NCBI GenBank assembly: GCA_964522095.1
Contig: CAZFSO010000024.1
Location: 1 to 29,148, forward strand
Source of the DNA: UBA6054 sp964522095
GTDB taxonomy: Bacteria; Planctomycetota; Phycisphaerae; Phycisphaerales; UBA1924
Direction of reading: 5' to 3'
DNA length: 29,148 bases
This document shows positions 1 to 7,279 of the stretch, in pieces. The translations under genes were made by a program, and so were the position numbers. Numbering within the stretch: position 1 is the stretch's first letter; each line of letters opens with the position of its first letter. The notes below the pieces were generated by a model. That model saw only the letters and a list, made by a program, of their open reading frames with translations. It was not told where the DNA came from and did no database searches.

Positions 1-2
1 GC

Positions 3-833
3 TCAACTCCTCCGCAGCATCACCCACCCCACCACGCCGAAGACGATCAGGGCCACGGCCCCGCCGCCGACGATCATGTAGAGGGTGTTCTGCTGGATGC
101 CGGCCAGCACCGCGCCAGAGCCGCCGGACATGCCCAGGATCATGACCGCCAGCGACAGCAGGGTCAGCAGGAACACGCCCAGGGCCACGCCGCCGAACAG
201 GCCCGAGGCCGGGCCGTCGTAGGGCTCGCCCATCGCCATCATGGGGCTCATGGCCGGGGCGGCCATGGCGCCGCGGCTGAAGTCGGGCTCGCCGGCCGAG
301 GTCTCGAACAGGGCGCCCGCGCTGGTGCCGGCCATGTCGGCCTGGCTGTCGCCCGCGTCGATGCCGTCGAGCAGGTTGCCGCCCAGGGAGGTGTCGTCGG
401 GCTCGAAGGCCAGTTGGGCCAAGCCCGAGCCCGAGGCGCCCGCGTCCATCGCGAAGCCCGAGCCGCCCAGGCCTCCGGTGACCAGGGTCTCGGCGTTGGC
501 GTCGGCGGCGTCCGCGTCGTCGGGGTCGAAGATCGACACGCCCGTGCCGGCGTTGGCGCCCGAATCGCCCAGCCCCGAGTCGCCCAGCGAGAGCGCAGAG
601 CCGGTCGAGGAACTCAGGTTCATCGGCTCCAGGCCCGGGCCGGTGTCGGCCAGTTGGATCTCCTCCTCGGCGTCGTCGCCCGCGAGCAGGTCCACCTGGT
701 CGACCTTGAACATCAGGCGCTCGCGGTCGCGGAACTCCTGCAACTGGCCGGACTCGGCCAGGCTCTGGACCTCCGCCTCCGACATGCCCAACTTGGCGGC
801 GGCTTCCTCGAGGGTGTAGAACATCTTGGCCAT
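3..833 (-). CDS. HTH-domain protein with two C-terminal transmembrane helices
   Basis: A 276-residue protein of unknown specific role. The first ~50 residues (from MAKMFYTLEEAA) look like an excisionase/MerR-type winged helix: 'YTLEEAAAKLGMSEAEVQSL' followed by a recognition-wing-like stretch rich in R, F and K ending 'VDLLA'. Residues ~55-205 are low-complexity, acidic and rich in G, S, D and A, probably a disordered linker. Two hydrophobic helices follow near the C-terminus (about 210-237 and 248-272), and the protein ends MLRRS. I chose the ATG at 833 because the HTH begins immediately after it; upstream codons in the same frame encode a Pro/Gly-rich stretch with no domain character. A GGAG lies about 10 nt upstream. 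This architecture, a DNA-binding-like head tethered to the membrane, recurs in planctomycetes as far as I know, but no function is assigned. DNA binding is inference. Confidence 0.82.
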   Translation of the reverse strand: MAKMFYTLEEAAAKLGMSEAEVQSLAESGQLQEFRDRERLMFKVDQVDLLAGDDAEEEIQLADTGPGLEPMNLSSSTGSALSLGDSGLGDSGANAGTGVSIFDPDDADAADANAETLVTGGLGGSGFAMDAGASGSGLAQLAFEPDDTSLGGNLLDGIDAGDSQADMAGTSAGALFETSAGEPDFSRGAMAAPAMSPMMAMGEPYDGPASGLFGGVALGVFLLTLLSLAVMILGMSGGSGAVLAGIQQNTLYMIVGGGAVALIVFGVVGWVMLRRS

Positions 834-1085
834 GGTCAGCAGGCTCCGGGTGCCGGCCCGCCCGGGTCCGACCGGCGGGGCGGGATCAACGATCGGTGGC
901 GGCAAACCCCGCACGGCTCCGTCCGGGGGGAAGGCGACCCCCAAAGACGGCGGGGGCCGGCGTCAAGGATAGCAACAACGCCGCCGCCGGGTGGTCCGGT
1001 TCGCGGGCCCGCCCGGCGCGGTTCCCCAGCCTTCCGCGCGGCGCGACACCGGTCTCGCCCGGTTGCCCGGGCGGAACCCCCGGCG

Positions 1086-1091
1086 TAGGCT
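1086..1091 (+). promoter_or_regulatory. -10-like hexamer TAGGCT, probable leaderless start
   Basis: TAGGCT ends 6 nt before the ATG at 1098. A TTGCCC lies 17 nt upstream of it (about 1063-1068), a reasonable -35 match. With this spacing transcription would begin at or next to the start codon, and no Shine-Dalgarno sequence is present. Confidence 0.5.
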
Positions 1092-1097
1092 GCGCCC

Positions 1098-1310
1098 ATG
1101 ACGACGACGCGACTGGCTCGTTTGGCGGCGTGGGGTGCGGCTCTGTTCGTGACGGCCGGTTCGGCGCTGGCGCAGGACGCCCCGCGCCTGCCCCGCATCG
1201 ACGAGACGCCCGCCGCCCCCACCTTCTGGATGTACGCCGTGGCCGTGCTGCTGCTGGGGGCCGTCGTGTTCGCCGCGTCGCTCAAGTCCAAGCGCACGCA
1301 CCAGGACTGA
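1098..1310 (+). CDS. Small secreted/membrane protein, 70 aa
   Basis: A 70-residue protein I do not recognise. It begins with a good signal peptide (Arg near the N-terminus, an Ala/Leu-rich core, cleavage-like 'GSALA|QD'), followed by a short Pro-rich stretch, one transmembrane helix at about 44-62 ('FWMYAVAVLLLGAVVFAASL') and a basic tail 'KSKRTHQD'. After cleavage it would be a very small single-span protein with a cytoplasmic tail. It stands at the head of a same-direction run of small membrane or secreted proteins leading into the PSP1 and signal peptidase genes. The close -10-like hexamer supports this start and suggests a leaderless transcript. Confidence 0.68.
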   Translation: MTTTRLARLAAWGAALFVTAGSALAQDAPRLPRIDETPAAPTFWMYAVAVLLLGAVVFAASLKSKRTHQD

Positions 1311-1383
1311 CCCGGGCAACCGGGCCCGCGCCGACGCGTATGGCCCGGCGGGTGCAACGCCCCGGGCGTCACAGGAGGCTCTC

Positions 1384-1713
1384 ATGCCAGCCGACACGCA
1401 CACCGATCACCGATCCCGGCGCCCGCTGCCGCGGGGGCTGGTGGCCCTCAACGCCGTGCTGCTTGCCGCCCTGATGGCCGTCACCGTGGCGCCGCGGGCC
1501 GGGGCCCAGGCCCAGACCCCGCCCAACCGGGCCCGGGGCGAGTACACCCTCGTGGGCGGCGAGGTCAGCGGGTCCAGTTCCAACGCGATCCACGTGATCG
1601 ACGCGGCCAACCGCGAGATGGTCACGCTGGTGTGGGATTCCTCGCGCAGTTCGCTCACCGGGGTGGGCTACCGCGACCTGGCCGCCGACCTGACCATGGA
1701 CACCCAGCGATGA
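1384..1713 (+). CDS. Small secreted protein of unknown function, first of a pair
   Basis: A 109-residue protein with no family I recognise. A basic N-terminus is followed by a hydrophobic segment (about 19-36) ending 'APRAGAQAQ', typical of a signal peptide. The mature part (~65 residues) contains the pattern YTLVGG...SGSSS....HVID..N..MVTLVWD. A strong Shine-Dalgarno AGGAGG sits 7 nt before the ATG (1371-1376), so the start is well supported. Its stop overlaps the next gene's start (ATGA at 1710-1713), so the two are translationally coupled. The mature region resembles that of the next protein, suggesting tandem duplication. An extracytoplasmic location is inferred. Confidence 0.75.
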   Translation: MPADTHTDHRSRRPLPRGLVALNAVLLAALMAVTVAPRAGAQAQTPPNRARGEYTLVGGEVSGSSSNAIHVIDAANREMVTLVWDSSRSSLTGVGYRDLAADLTMDTQR

Positions 1714-2057
1714 GCGCCGAAGCCCAGACCGTGCCGGACCACGCCGCAAGCCGTGCGCGCGGCGGCTGGCTGTGGATCTCCGCCGGCGTGCTGGCCGCCC
1801 TGGTCGTCGTGCAGGGCGCCGGCCTGCTGGACCGCCCGGCGTTTGCCGACATGGTCGCCGAGCGCAGCGGCTACACGGTGATGACGACCCGGGCCGACTC
1901 CTCCTCCGAACTGGTCGCCGTGATCGACGAACGCAACGAGACCCTGCTGGTCTACACCGTCGAGAACCGCCGCCGCGTCCTGCTCGGCGCCCGCCAGTCC
2001 CTGCCCGAACTGTTCGTCCGCGGCCGCCAGGCCGCCGGCATGCCCGACCGGCCCTGA
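1710..2057 (+). CDS. Small membrane-anchored protein, second of the pair
   Basis: A 115-residue protein with a polar N-terminus, one transmembrane helix at about residues 21-41 ('LWISAGVLAALVVVQGAGLL') and an external domain of ~70 residues. That domain holds YTVMTT..DSSS....VID..N..LLVYTV..RRRVLLG.....LPELF, which parallels the upstream protein (YT-hydrophobic, Ser run, hydrophobic-VID-x-x-N, beta-like strand, then G and an amphipathic helix). The ATG was chosen because of the 4-nt ATGA overlap with the preceding gene. Function unknown; co-translation suggests the two products act together or are a duplicated pair. Confidence 0.72.
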   Translation: MSAEAQTVPDHAASRARGGWLWISAGVLAALVVVQGAGLLDRPAFADMVAERSGYTVMTTRADSSSELVAVIDERNETLLVYTVENRRRVLLGARQSLPELFVRGRQAAGMPDRP

Positions 2058-2090
2058 CGAACACGAACCGACCGGAACGGCCCGCGTACG

Positions 2091-3527
2091 ATGAGACTCC
2101 ACCCGGAGTCCCCGTTGCCGATCCTCCCCCTCCCACAGTTCGAGGCCGACCTTGCCGAGCACCTCCAGGAGGAGGCCGACCGGGAGGCGTATGCGCGGCT
2201 CAACGCGCCCAAGACGCTGGTGGTCCGCTATGGCTTCCTCAAGATGGTGGGGGAGTTCCCGTGGAACTCCAGCGAGAAGCCGGGGTGCGGGTCGAAGATC
2301 GTCGTGCGCACGCACCGGGGCACCGAGATCGGGGAGATGCTCACGAGCACCTGCCCGAACTCGGGGTGCTCGAAGTCGGTCAGCCGCAAGGAGATGCTCG
2401 AGTACATCGAGAACTCCGGCGGGCGTCAGTACCCCTTCTCGACCGACGGGCGGGCGCTGCGCATCGCCACGCGGGAGGACCTGGACGAGCAGAGCCGCCT
2501 GGAGCAGGCCAAGCACGCGATGCGGACGGCCGCCAAGCGGATGGTCGAGGCCCGCGCCCTGCCCATGAAGATCGTGGAGGTCGAGCCGATCCTCGGCGGC
2601 GAGCGCCTGACGGTGTACTTCGGCGCCGAGGAGCGGGTGGACTTCCGCGACCTGGTCGGCGCCCTGCAGGCCGAGTTCGGCGTGCGGGTGGACATGCGAC
2701 AGGTGGGGGCGCGCGACGAGGCCCGCATCACCGCGGACTACGAGCGCTGCGGGCAGTACTGCTGCTGCAAGAACTTCCTCAAGGTGCTCAAGCCGGTGTC
2801 GATGAAGTCGGCCAAGACCCAGAAGGCGACGCTGGACCCGTTGAAGATCTCCGGGCGCTGCGGGCGTCTGATGTGCTGCTTGCGCTACGAGGACGAGACC
2901 TACGAGGAGTTGCGCAAGCGCCTGCCGCACCGCAAGAGCCGCGTGGGCACGCCCGACGGCGACGGCATCGTGATCGACACGCAGATCCTCACCCAGTTGG
3001 CCCTCGTGCGCCTGGACAACGGGACGGACATCGCCGTGCCGGTCGAGAATCTCACCGAGCCGGGTCTGGCCCAGGCCCCCCCGCCCCCCCCTCCCCCAGC
3101 CGCGTCCACGCCCCGTCAGGCCGGGCCCGGGCGGCCACGCCGGTCCGGGCGTTCGGAGCCCGCGCCGCGTGCCGAGCGGCCGCGTGCCGCGCCGGCGGGC
3201 GACGCGGTGGACATCTCGGACATCCCCGGCGATCTGCCGGAGGGTGTCGCCGGGGAGACGCGCAAGAAGCGACGCCGCCGCAAGCGCAAGCCCGGCGAGG
3301 GCGATCAGCCGGCGCAGCCCGAACCCGGCGGCTCCGGGCCGGAGCGGTCGCCGCCCCCGCCGACCGGCGGCAGCGGGCCGGAGAACGGGTCCGAGCGTGG
3401 GACCGAGCACGGGCCCGAGCGCGGGCCGGAGGGCGCGGCGAAGAAGAAGCGTCGTCGGCGGCGTCGCAAGCCGGGGTCGGGCGGGGGCCCAGAGGGCGGG
3501 GCCGGACCGGGCGGCTCGGACGCGTGA
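2091..3527 (+). CDS. PSP1 domain protein (RicT/YaaT family) with long basic tail
   Basis: A 478-residue protein whose residues ~40-330 match the PSP1/RicT family. Clear landmarks are 'QVGARDEARI', a Cys-rich 'CGQYCCCKNF' and 'LDPLKISGRCGRLMCCLRYE'. In Bacillus RicT works with RicA and RicF in a complex that carries iron-sulfur clusters and affects RNA processing; the cysteines here fall in the corresponding motifs. Beyond ~330 the protein departs from the family: a Pro run encoded by an almost pure C tract (3075-3096), then a disordered tail with two near-identical basic blocks ('KKRRRRKRK' and 'KKKRRRRRRK'), which look RNA-binding. The ATG lies inside a TACGAT hexamer (2087-2092), so the true start may differ. 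No ricA or ricF homologue is visible in the window. Confidence 0.88.
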   Translation: MRLHPESPLPILPLPQFEADLAEHLQEEADREAYARLNAPKTLVVRYGFLKMVGEFPWNSSEKPGCGSKIVVRTHRGTEIGEMLTSTCPNSGCSKSVSRKEMLEYIENSGGRQYPFSTDGRALRIATREDLDEQSRLEQAKHAMRTAAKRMVEARALPMKIVEVEPILGGERLTVYFGAEERVDFRDLVGALQAEFGVRVDMRQVGARDEARITADYERCGQYCCCKNFLKVLKPVSMKSAKTQKATLDPLKISGRCGRLMCCLRYEDETYEELRKRLPHRKSRVGTPDGDGIVIDTQILTQLALVRLDNGTDIAVPVENLTEPGLAQAPPPPPPPAASTPRQAGPGRPRRSGRSEPAPRAERPRAAPAGDAVDISDIPGDLPEGVAGETRKKRRRRKRKPGEGDQPAQPEPGGSGPERSPPPPTGGSGPENGSERGTEHGPERGPEGAAKKKRRRRRRKPGSGGGPEGGAGPGGSDA

Positions 3528-3557
3528 CCGTGGCGCGCTCGGCGCGGCCCGTGCCCA

Positions 3558-3563
3558 TAGGCT
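3558..3563 (+). promoter_or_regulatory. -10-like hexamer TAGGCT before signal peptidase
   Basis: TAGGCT ends 7 nt before the ATG at 3571, the same hexamer and nearly the same spacing as at 1086. I see no clear -35 and no Shine-Dalgarno sequence. Confidence 0.45.
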
Positions 3564-3570
3564 TGCCGCG

Positions 3571-5271
3571 ATGAGCAGCAAGCAACCGATCGGGATCAAG
3601 GAAACCCTGACCTCGCTGACGATCGCCTTCATGATGGCGTTCGTCTTCCGCGGGTTCGTGGTCGAGGGCTTCATCATCCCGACCGGCTCGATGGCCCCCA
3701 CGCTGCTCGGCAAGCACGTGCGGTTCGTCAGCCCGCACAACGGGTACGAGTGGACGACGAACTACTGGGACACCGGCGGGCGGGGGATGTCGGGCGAGCC
3801 GTTGGCGCGTCAGGGCGTGCAGGTCCCGATGACGCCGACGGACCCGATGACCGGGCTGCCCGTCGAGCCCCAGCGCGACCGCAGGCTGGCCGCGGGGGAC
3901 CGGGTGTTCGTGCTCAAGTACCTGCCCGGGCTGCACCGGCCCGAGCGCTGGGACGTGGTGGTCTTCAAGTACCCCGGCACGCACGAGAACTACATCAAGC
4001 GGCTGGTCGGCCTGCCGGGCGAGCAGATCGCGATGGTGGACGGCGACGTCTTCAGCCGCGAACACGTGCCCGGCGTGACCTCCACCGAGGGCCCGCACGC
4101 CTGGCAGGAGCCGACCTGGCGGATCGCGCGCAAGCCCGAGCGCGTGCAGCGCGCGATGCTCCAGCCGGTGTTCGACTCGCGCTACGCGCCGGTGCGCCCC
4201 GAGCCGACGTACCGCCCGCCGATCTCGCCCGACGCGCCCGGCGCGTGGTCGGGCGTGCAGGACGGGCGCGTGTGGACCTACTCGGGCGTGGGCCAGACGG
4301 CGCTGGTCTGGAACGACCGGCGCCCGATCACGGACTACTACCCGTACAACCAGGCCTCGCACCAGCGCAACCCCGCGAGCGGGCAGCCGGTCTTCGGCCC
4401 GTTCTCCCGCCCGGAGGACATGGGCTCGACGGGCTCGCCGCCCTACCCGGTGTCGGACCTGGCGCTGACCGTGGCGGTCGAGCCGGGCGAGTCGCCGGTG
4501 TCGGTCACGCCGACGGTGACGGCGCGGGGCTTCGTGTTCCAGGGCGTGATCGACGGCGTGACCGGGCGGGCCGCGGTGCGCATGCGCCCAGAGGACGGCC
4601 CGGACGACGCCTGGACCGAGTTGGACTCGGCGCCGTTCAACGCCCTGCGCGCGGGCGTCGTGACCGAGATCGAGTTCTGGCACGTGGACCAGGCGCTGTG
4701 GCTGTTCGCCGACGGCGACCTGGTCTGCGGCGGGCCGGAGCGCGGGGCCTACACGCTCACCCCCGCCCAGCGGGCCGCGGGCGCCATGGGCTCGACCTGG
4801 GCCGACCTCGTCGAGTTCGACCGGGCCGACGCCAACGACGTGCACCAGCCGGGCGTCAACAGCCCCGGCGTGTTCGCGCACCCCAACCGCTACCGCAAGC
4901 CCGGCGTGCGCTGGGACTTCGCCGGCGGGCCGCTGACCGTGCACCGCGCCAAGGTCGACCGCGACATCCACTACCAGGCCGTGCCCGTCGTCCACGGCAG
5001 CCCGACGCGCAGCGCGCACTACAACAACTTCCCCACGCTGGCCGACGACCAGTTCTTCATGTTCGGCGACAACTCGCCCAACTCCGAGGACTCGCGCCTG
5101 TGGCGCGCCGACCGCATCGACCCGTGGGTGCGCGCACGCGTCGACGCGACCGCGGGCGTGGTCAACCGCGACCTGATCGTCGGCAAGGCGTTCATCGTCT
5201 ACTTCCCCGCGCCCCTCGACGGCGGCCCGCTGCTGGCGCCGGACTTCGGACGCGTGCGCTGGGTGTGGTGA
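3571..5271 (+). CDS. lepB: Signal peptidase I with large internal insertion
   Basis: A 566-residue type I signal peptidase, which cleaves signal peptides from exported proteins at the outer face of the cytoplasmic membrane. The N-terminal anchor (about residues 12-36) leads directly into the catalytic serine in 'IPTGSMAPTLLG' (Ser40). The general-base lysine is Lys143 in 'YIKRLVGLPGEQI', and the last family box, 'GDNSPNSEDSR', is at 499-509. Typical bacterial enzymes are 180-330 residues; the extra length lies mostly between the lysine box and the last box. Within it, residues ~290-400 have a beta-rich character ('VTARGFVFQGVIDGVTGRAA', 'EIEFWHVDQALWLFADGDLV') that could be a carbohydrate-binding-like sandwich; this is inference. 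The ATG was chosen because the anchor begins right after it and a -10-like hexamer precedes it. It lies 43 nt after the PSP1 gene. Confidence 0.9.
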   Translation: MSSKQPIGIKETLTSLTIAFMMAFVFRGFVVEGFIIPTGSMAPTLLGKHVRFVSPHNGYEWTTNYWDTGGRGMSGEPLARQGVQVPMTPTDPMTGLPVEPQRDRRLAAGDRVFVLKYLPGLHRPERWDVVVFKYPGTHENYIKRLVGLPGEQIAMVDGDVFSREHVPGVTSTEGPHAWQEPTWRIARKPERVQRAMLQPVFDSRYAPVRPEPTYRPPISPDAPGAWSGVQDGRVWTYSGVGQTALVWNDRRPITDYYPYNQASHQRNPASGQPVFGPFSRPEDMGSTGSPPYPVSDLALTVAVEPGESPVSVTPTVTARGFVFQGVIDGVTGRAAVRMRPEDGPDDAWTELDSAPFNALRAGVVTEIEFWHVDQALWLFADGDLVCGGPERGAYTLTPAQRAAGAMGSTWADLVEFDRADANDVHQPGVNSPGVFAHPNRYRKPGVRWDFAGGPLTVHRAKVDRDIHYQAVPVVHGSPTRSAHYNNFPTLADDQFFMFGDNSPNSEDSRLWRADRIDPWVRARVDATAGVVNRDLIVGKAFIVYFPAPLDGGPLLAPDFGRVRWVW

Positions 5272-5274
5272 GGG

Positions 5275-5350
5275 GGGGAAGAGACGGAGAGACGAAGAGA
5301 CGGAGAGACGGAGCGACGAAGCGACGAAGTCGGGAAGAGACGGAGAGACG
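5275..5350. repeat. Purine-strand simple repeat (GAGACGGAGAGACGA type)
   Basis: Between the convergent lepB and nadA genes the plus strand is almost entirely purine plus C, built from imperfect repeats of GAGACG, GAGCGAC and GAAGCGACGAAG units, followed by a run of about ten G (5351-5359). No protein signal is present. It separates convergent genes, where a terminator would be expected, but it has no hairpin-plus-T-run structure. In translation such repeats give spurious Ser/Pro/Arg/Leu-rich peptides. Confidence 0.7.
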
Positions 5351-5364
5351 GGGGGGGGGACGGG

Positions 5365-6510
5365 TTAGACGGGGGCGGGGGCGGCGTGGGCGAGCATGCG
5401 TTCGAGGGCGAGCAGGGCGGGTTGTCGGACCTCGGGGTGGACGCGGATGGGGTTGCGGGTTTTGGCGGGGCCGCCGGGCTGGTCGGCGGGCGCGTTGGGC
5501 GTGGTGCCGATGCCGCAGAGCGCGTCGAGCACCCAGAGCAGGTGGGGCTGGTCGATGCGCGACATGGTTGTGCAGAGGCACTGGCACTCGGAGAGGATGC
5601 GCACGTGCACGCCGCGGGCGGCGCACTCCTTGGCCATGCGCGCCACCAGGTGGACCTCGGTGCCAACGGCCCAGCGCGAGCCTTCCGGCGCGTCGCGCAG
5701 CGTCCGGATGATGAACTCGGTCGAGCCGGCCAGGTCGGCCTTGTCGACCACCTCCTTGGCGCACTCGGGGTGGACGATGATGCTCGTCCGCTCGGCCTCG
5801 GGCAGGTGTGCGTCGGCCTGGCGGATCTGGTCGCAGTGCTCGGGGCGGAAGAGTTTGTGGACGCTGCAATGCCCTGCCCACAAAACGGTTACGGAATCGT
5901 GTAACTGCTGGGCGGACGCGCCGCCCAGGGGTTCGCCCAGGCGTGCGCGGCGAGGGTCGTAGACGCAGGTGTGCCGGTCGGTGTCGATGCCGAACCTGGC
6001 CGCNNNNNNNNNNNNNNNNNNNNNNNNNNNNNNNNNNNNNNNNNNNNNNNNNNNNNNNNNNNNNNNNNNNNNNNNNNNNNNNNNNNNNNNNNNNNNNNNN
6101 NNNTCGACGGTGTCGTCGTACTGGGCCATGTCGGCCATGGAGCAGCCGGCGGAGAGGTCGGGCAGGATGACCTGCACCGAATCGGGGGTGAGCATGTCGG
6201 CGGTCTCGGCCATGAAGTGCACGCCGCAGAAAACGATGTGCTCGACCGCGACACCACGTTCGGCGCGTTCGGCGACGACGGACGCGGCCAGTTGGCTGAG
6301 TTTGAGCGAGTCGCCCAGGAAGTCGGCGTGCCGGACCACCTCGTCGGTCTGGTAGTGGTGCCCGAGGATGACCAGGCGCTCGCCCAGTTGGGCACGTCGT
6401 GCGGCGATGGCGCTCGCCAGGTCGGCGTCGGACATCGCGTGGTAGGCGTCGGGGAGCGAGGGCTGCCAGAGCAAACGGGCCTCCTTGGGTTCCAAACTGC
6501 TGGGAATCAT
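5365..6510 (-). CDS. nadA: Quinolinate synthase, interrupted by an assembly gap
   Basis: Quinolinate synthase condenses iminoaspartate with dihydroxyacetone phosphate in de novo NAD synthesis and carries a [4Fe-4S] cluster. Visible landmarks: 'VILGHHYQTDEVV' with the His pair near 51-52, 'FCGVHFMAETADML', first cluster Cys in 'LSAGCSMADMAQY' (Cys123), then after the gap 'LWAGHCSVHKLF', 'IIVHPECAKEVVD', 'GTEVHLVARM' and 'SECQCLCTTMSRI'. All three expected cluster cysteines are therefore present. The 100 N at 6004-6103 replace the segment that should hold the conserved asparagine/serine region up to the HLGR-like motif; the family would need more residues there than 33, so the block is a placeholder. 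The ATG at 6510 lies inside a TATGAT hexamer; an in-frame TTG at 6495 is an alternative start. Confidence 0.92.
   Translation of the reverse strand: MIPSSLEPKEARLLWQPSLPDAYHAMSDADLASAIAARRAQLGERLVILGHHYQTDEVVRHADFLGDSLKLSQLAASVVAERAERGVAVEHIVFCGVHFMAETADMLTPDSVQVILPDLSAGCSMADMAQYDDTVXXXXXXXXXXXXXXXXXXXXXXXXXXXXXXXXXXAARFGIDTDRHTCVYDPRRARLGEPLGGASAQQLHDSVTVLWAGHCSVHKLFRPEHCDQIRQADAHLPEAERTSIIVHPECAKEVVDKADLAGSTEFIIRTLRDAPEGSRWAVGTEVHLVARMAKECAARGVHVRILSECQCLCTTMSRIDQPHLLWVLDALCGIGTTPNAPADQPGGPAKTRNPIRVHPEVRQPALLALERMLAHAAPAPV
6004..6103. other. Assembly gap, 100 N, inside nadA
   Basis: Exactly 100 N, a common placeholder for a gap of unknown length. The flanks share no sequence, so real sequence is missing, unlike the gap in purB. 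Confidence 0.97.
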
Positions 6511-6558
6511 AGGTTTGGAAACCGGCCGGGTCGGCCCCCGGCGTTGTTGGCGCGGGCG

Positions 6559-7068
6559 CTACCGGACCCGCTCGAACCCGAGCACGAGGGGCTCGGTGGC
6601 GCCGTGGAAGCGCAGGGTCACGGTCAGGCGGTCGGGCCGGGACAGGTCGTAGGTCAGGTCGGCGGCCCGGTCGTCGGACTCGAAGACGAAGGTCAGCACG
6701 CCGCCGTCGACGCCCGCGGCCCGGGCCACGACCGGCCCGTCGGCCTCGGAGGCCCAGGGCGTGAGGGCGGGGTCGAAGTGGCGCAGGCGCATGCGCACGG
6801 CGTCCCGGTCGGCGGCCAGGGTGAGCAGTTCGAGCATCGTCACGCGCCCATGGGCGTCGATGCTGCGGAAGGCGCCGGTCATGTTGGCGCCGTCCGGCGG
6901 CATCCAGATTTCCTCGATCACGCCCTGCGGGCCGGCGCCCCGCCAGTGTCCGGCGAGGGCGGCGTAGGGGCCCAGCGGGCCGCCTTCGGCGGGCGTGCCG
7001 GCGGGCGCGGTGGTGCAGGCGGAGAGCGTGCAGGCGGCCAGGGCGGCGGCGTGGGCGATCGTGCGCAT
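6559..7068 (-). CDS. DUF6265 family lipoprotein
   Basis: A 169-residue lipoprotein. The signal peptide 'MRTIAHAAALAACTLSACTT' ends in the lipobox LSAC. The mature part matches my memory of the DUF6265 family: 'LAGHWRGAG', 'IEEIWMPPDGANMTGAFR', 'LELLTLAADRDAVRMRLRHF', then a beta-strand-rich end finishing 'VLGFERVR'. The family is uncharacterised; the fold is probably lipocalin- or beta-barrel-like, which is inference. The ATG at 7068 was chosen because the signal peptide starts there and a TACGCT hexamer ends 5 nt upstream. It stands 48 nt upstream of nadA on the same strand, so read-through into nadA is possible. Confidence 0.85.
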   Translation of the reverse strand: MRTIAHAAALAACTLSACTTAPAGTPAEGGPLGPYAALAGHWRGAGPQGVIEEIWMPPDGANMTGAFRSIDAHGRVTMLELLTLAADRDAVRMRLRHFDPALTPWASEADGPVVARAAGVDGGVLTFVFESDDRAADLTYDLSRPDRLTVTLRFHGATEPLVLGFERVR

Positions 7069-7073
7069 CGCGC

Positions 7074-7079
7074 AGCGTA
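7074..7079 (-). promoter_or_regulatory. -10-like hexamer TACGCT before the lipoprotein gene
   Basis: On the minus strand TACGCT ends 5 nt before the ATG at 7068. TTCACG about 18 nt further upstream is a passable -35. No Shine-Dalgarno sequence is present. Confidence 0.45.
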
Positions 7080-7279
7080 CCCCGCGGCGGGGCCCGGCGT
7101 GAAACCGGCGTGGGGAGAACTCCAAGAACGCGGGCGGCGGCCCGTCGGGGACGCACGGGTCTCGCACCGAAACATCCGCACACGGACGGCGCGGCTTTCC
7201 GGTACCATCGGGCTCTTCGTGGGGCGCGGGGACGGGGCGGCGCCGGGCGTCCGGGCCGCGGGAGGGAGAGGAGTCCGCG

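Noticed and set aside
2091..3527. Cys-rich region of the PSP1 protein as a zinc-finger transcription factor
   Set aside because: The cysteines sit inside PSP1/RicT family motifs (KISGRCGRLMCC), which explains them better.
1668..3740. Long open frame on the minus strand across the PSP1 gene
   Set aside because: Arg/Gly/Ala/Leu-rich translation with no domain; it is the antisense shadow of strongly conserved PSP1 coding sequence in high-GC DNA.
5275..5350. CRISPR array or direct-repeat array
   Set aside because: Units are short, irregular and contiguous with no spacers; it is a simple purine repeat.
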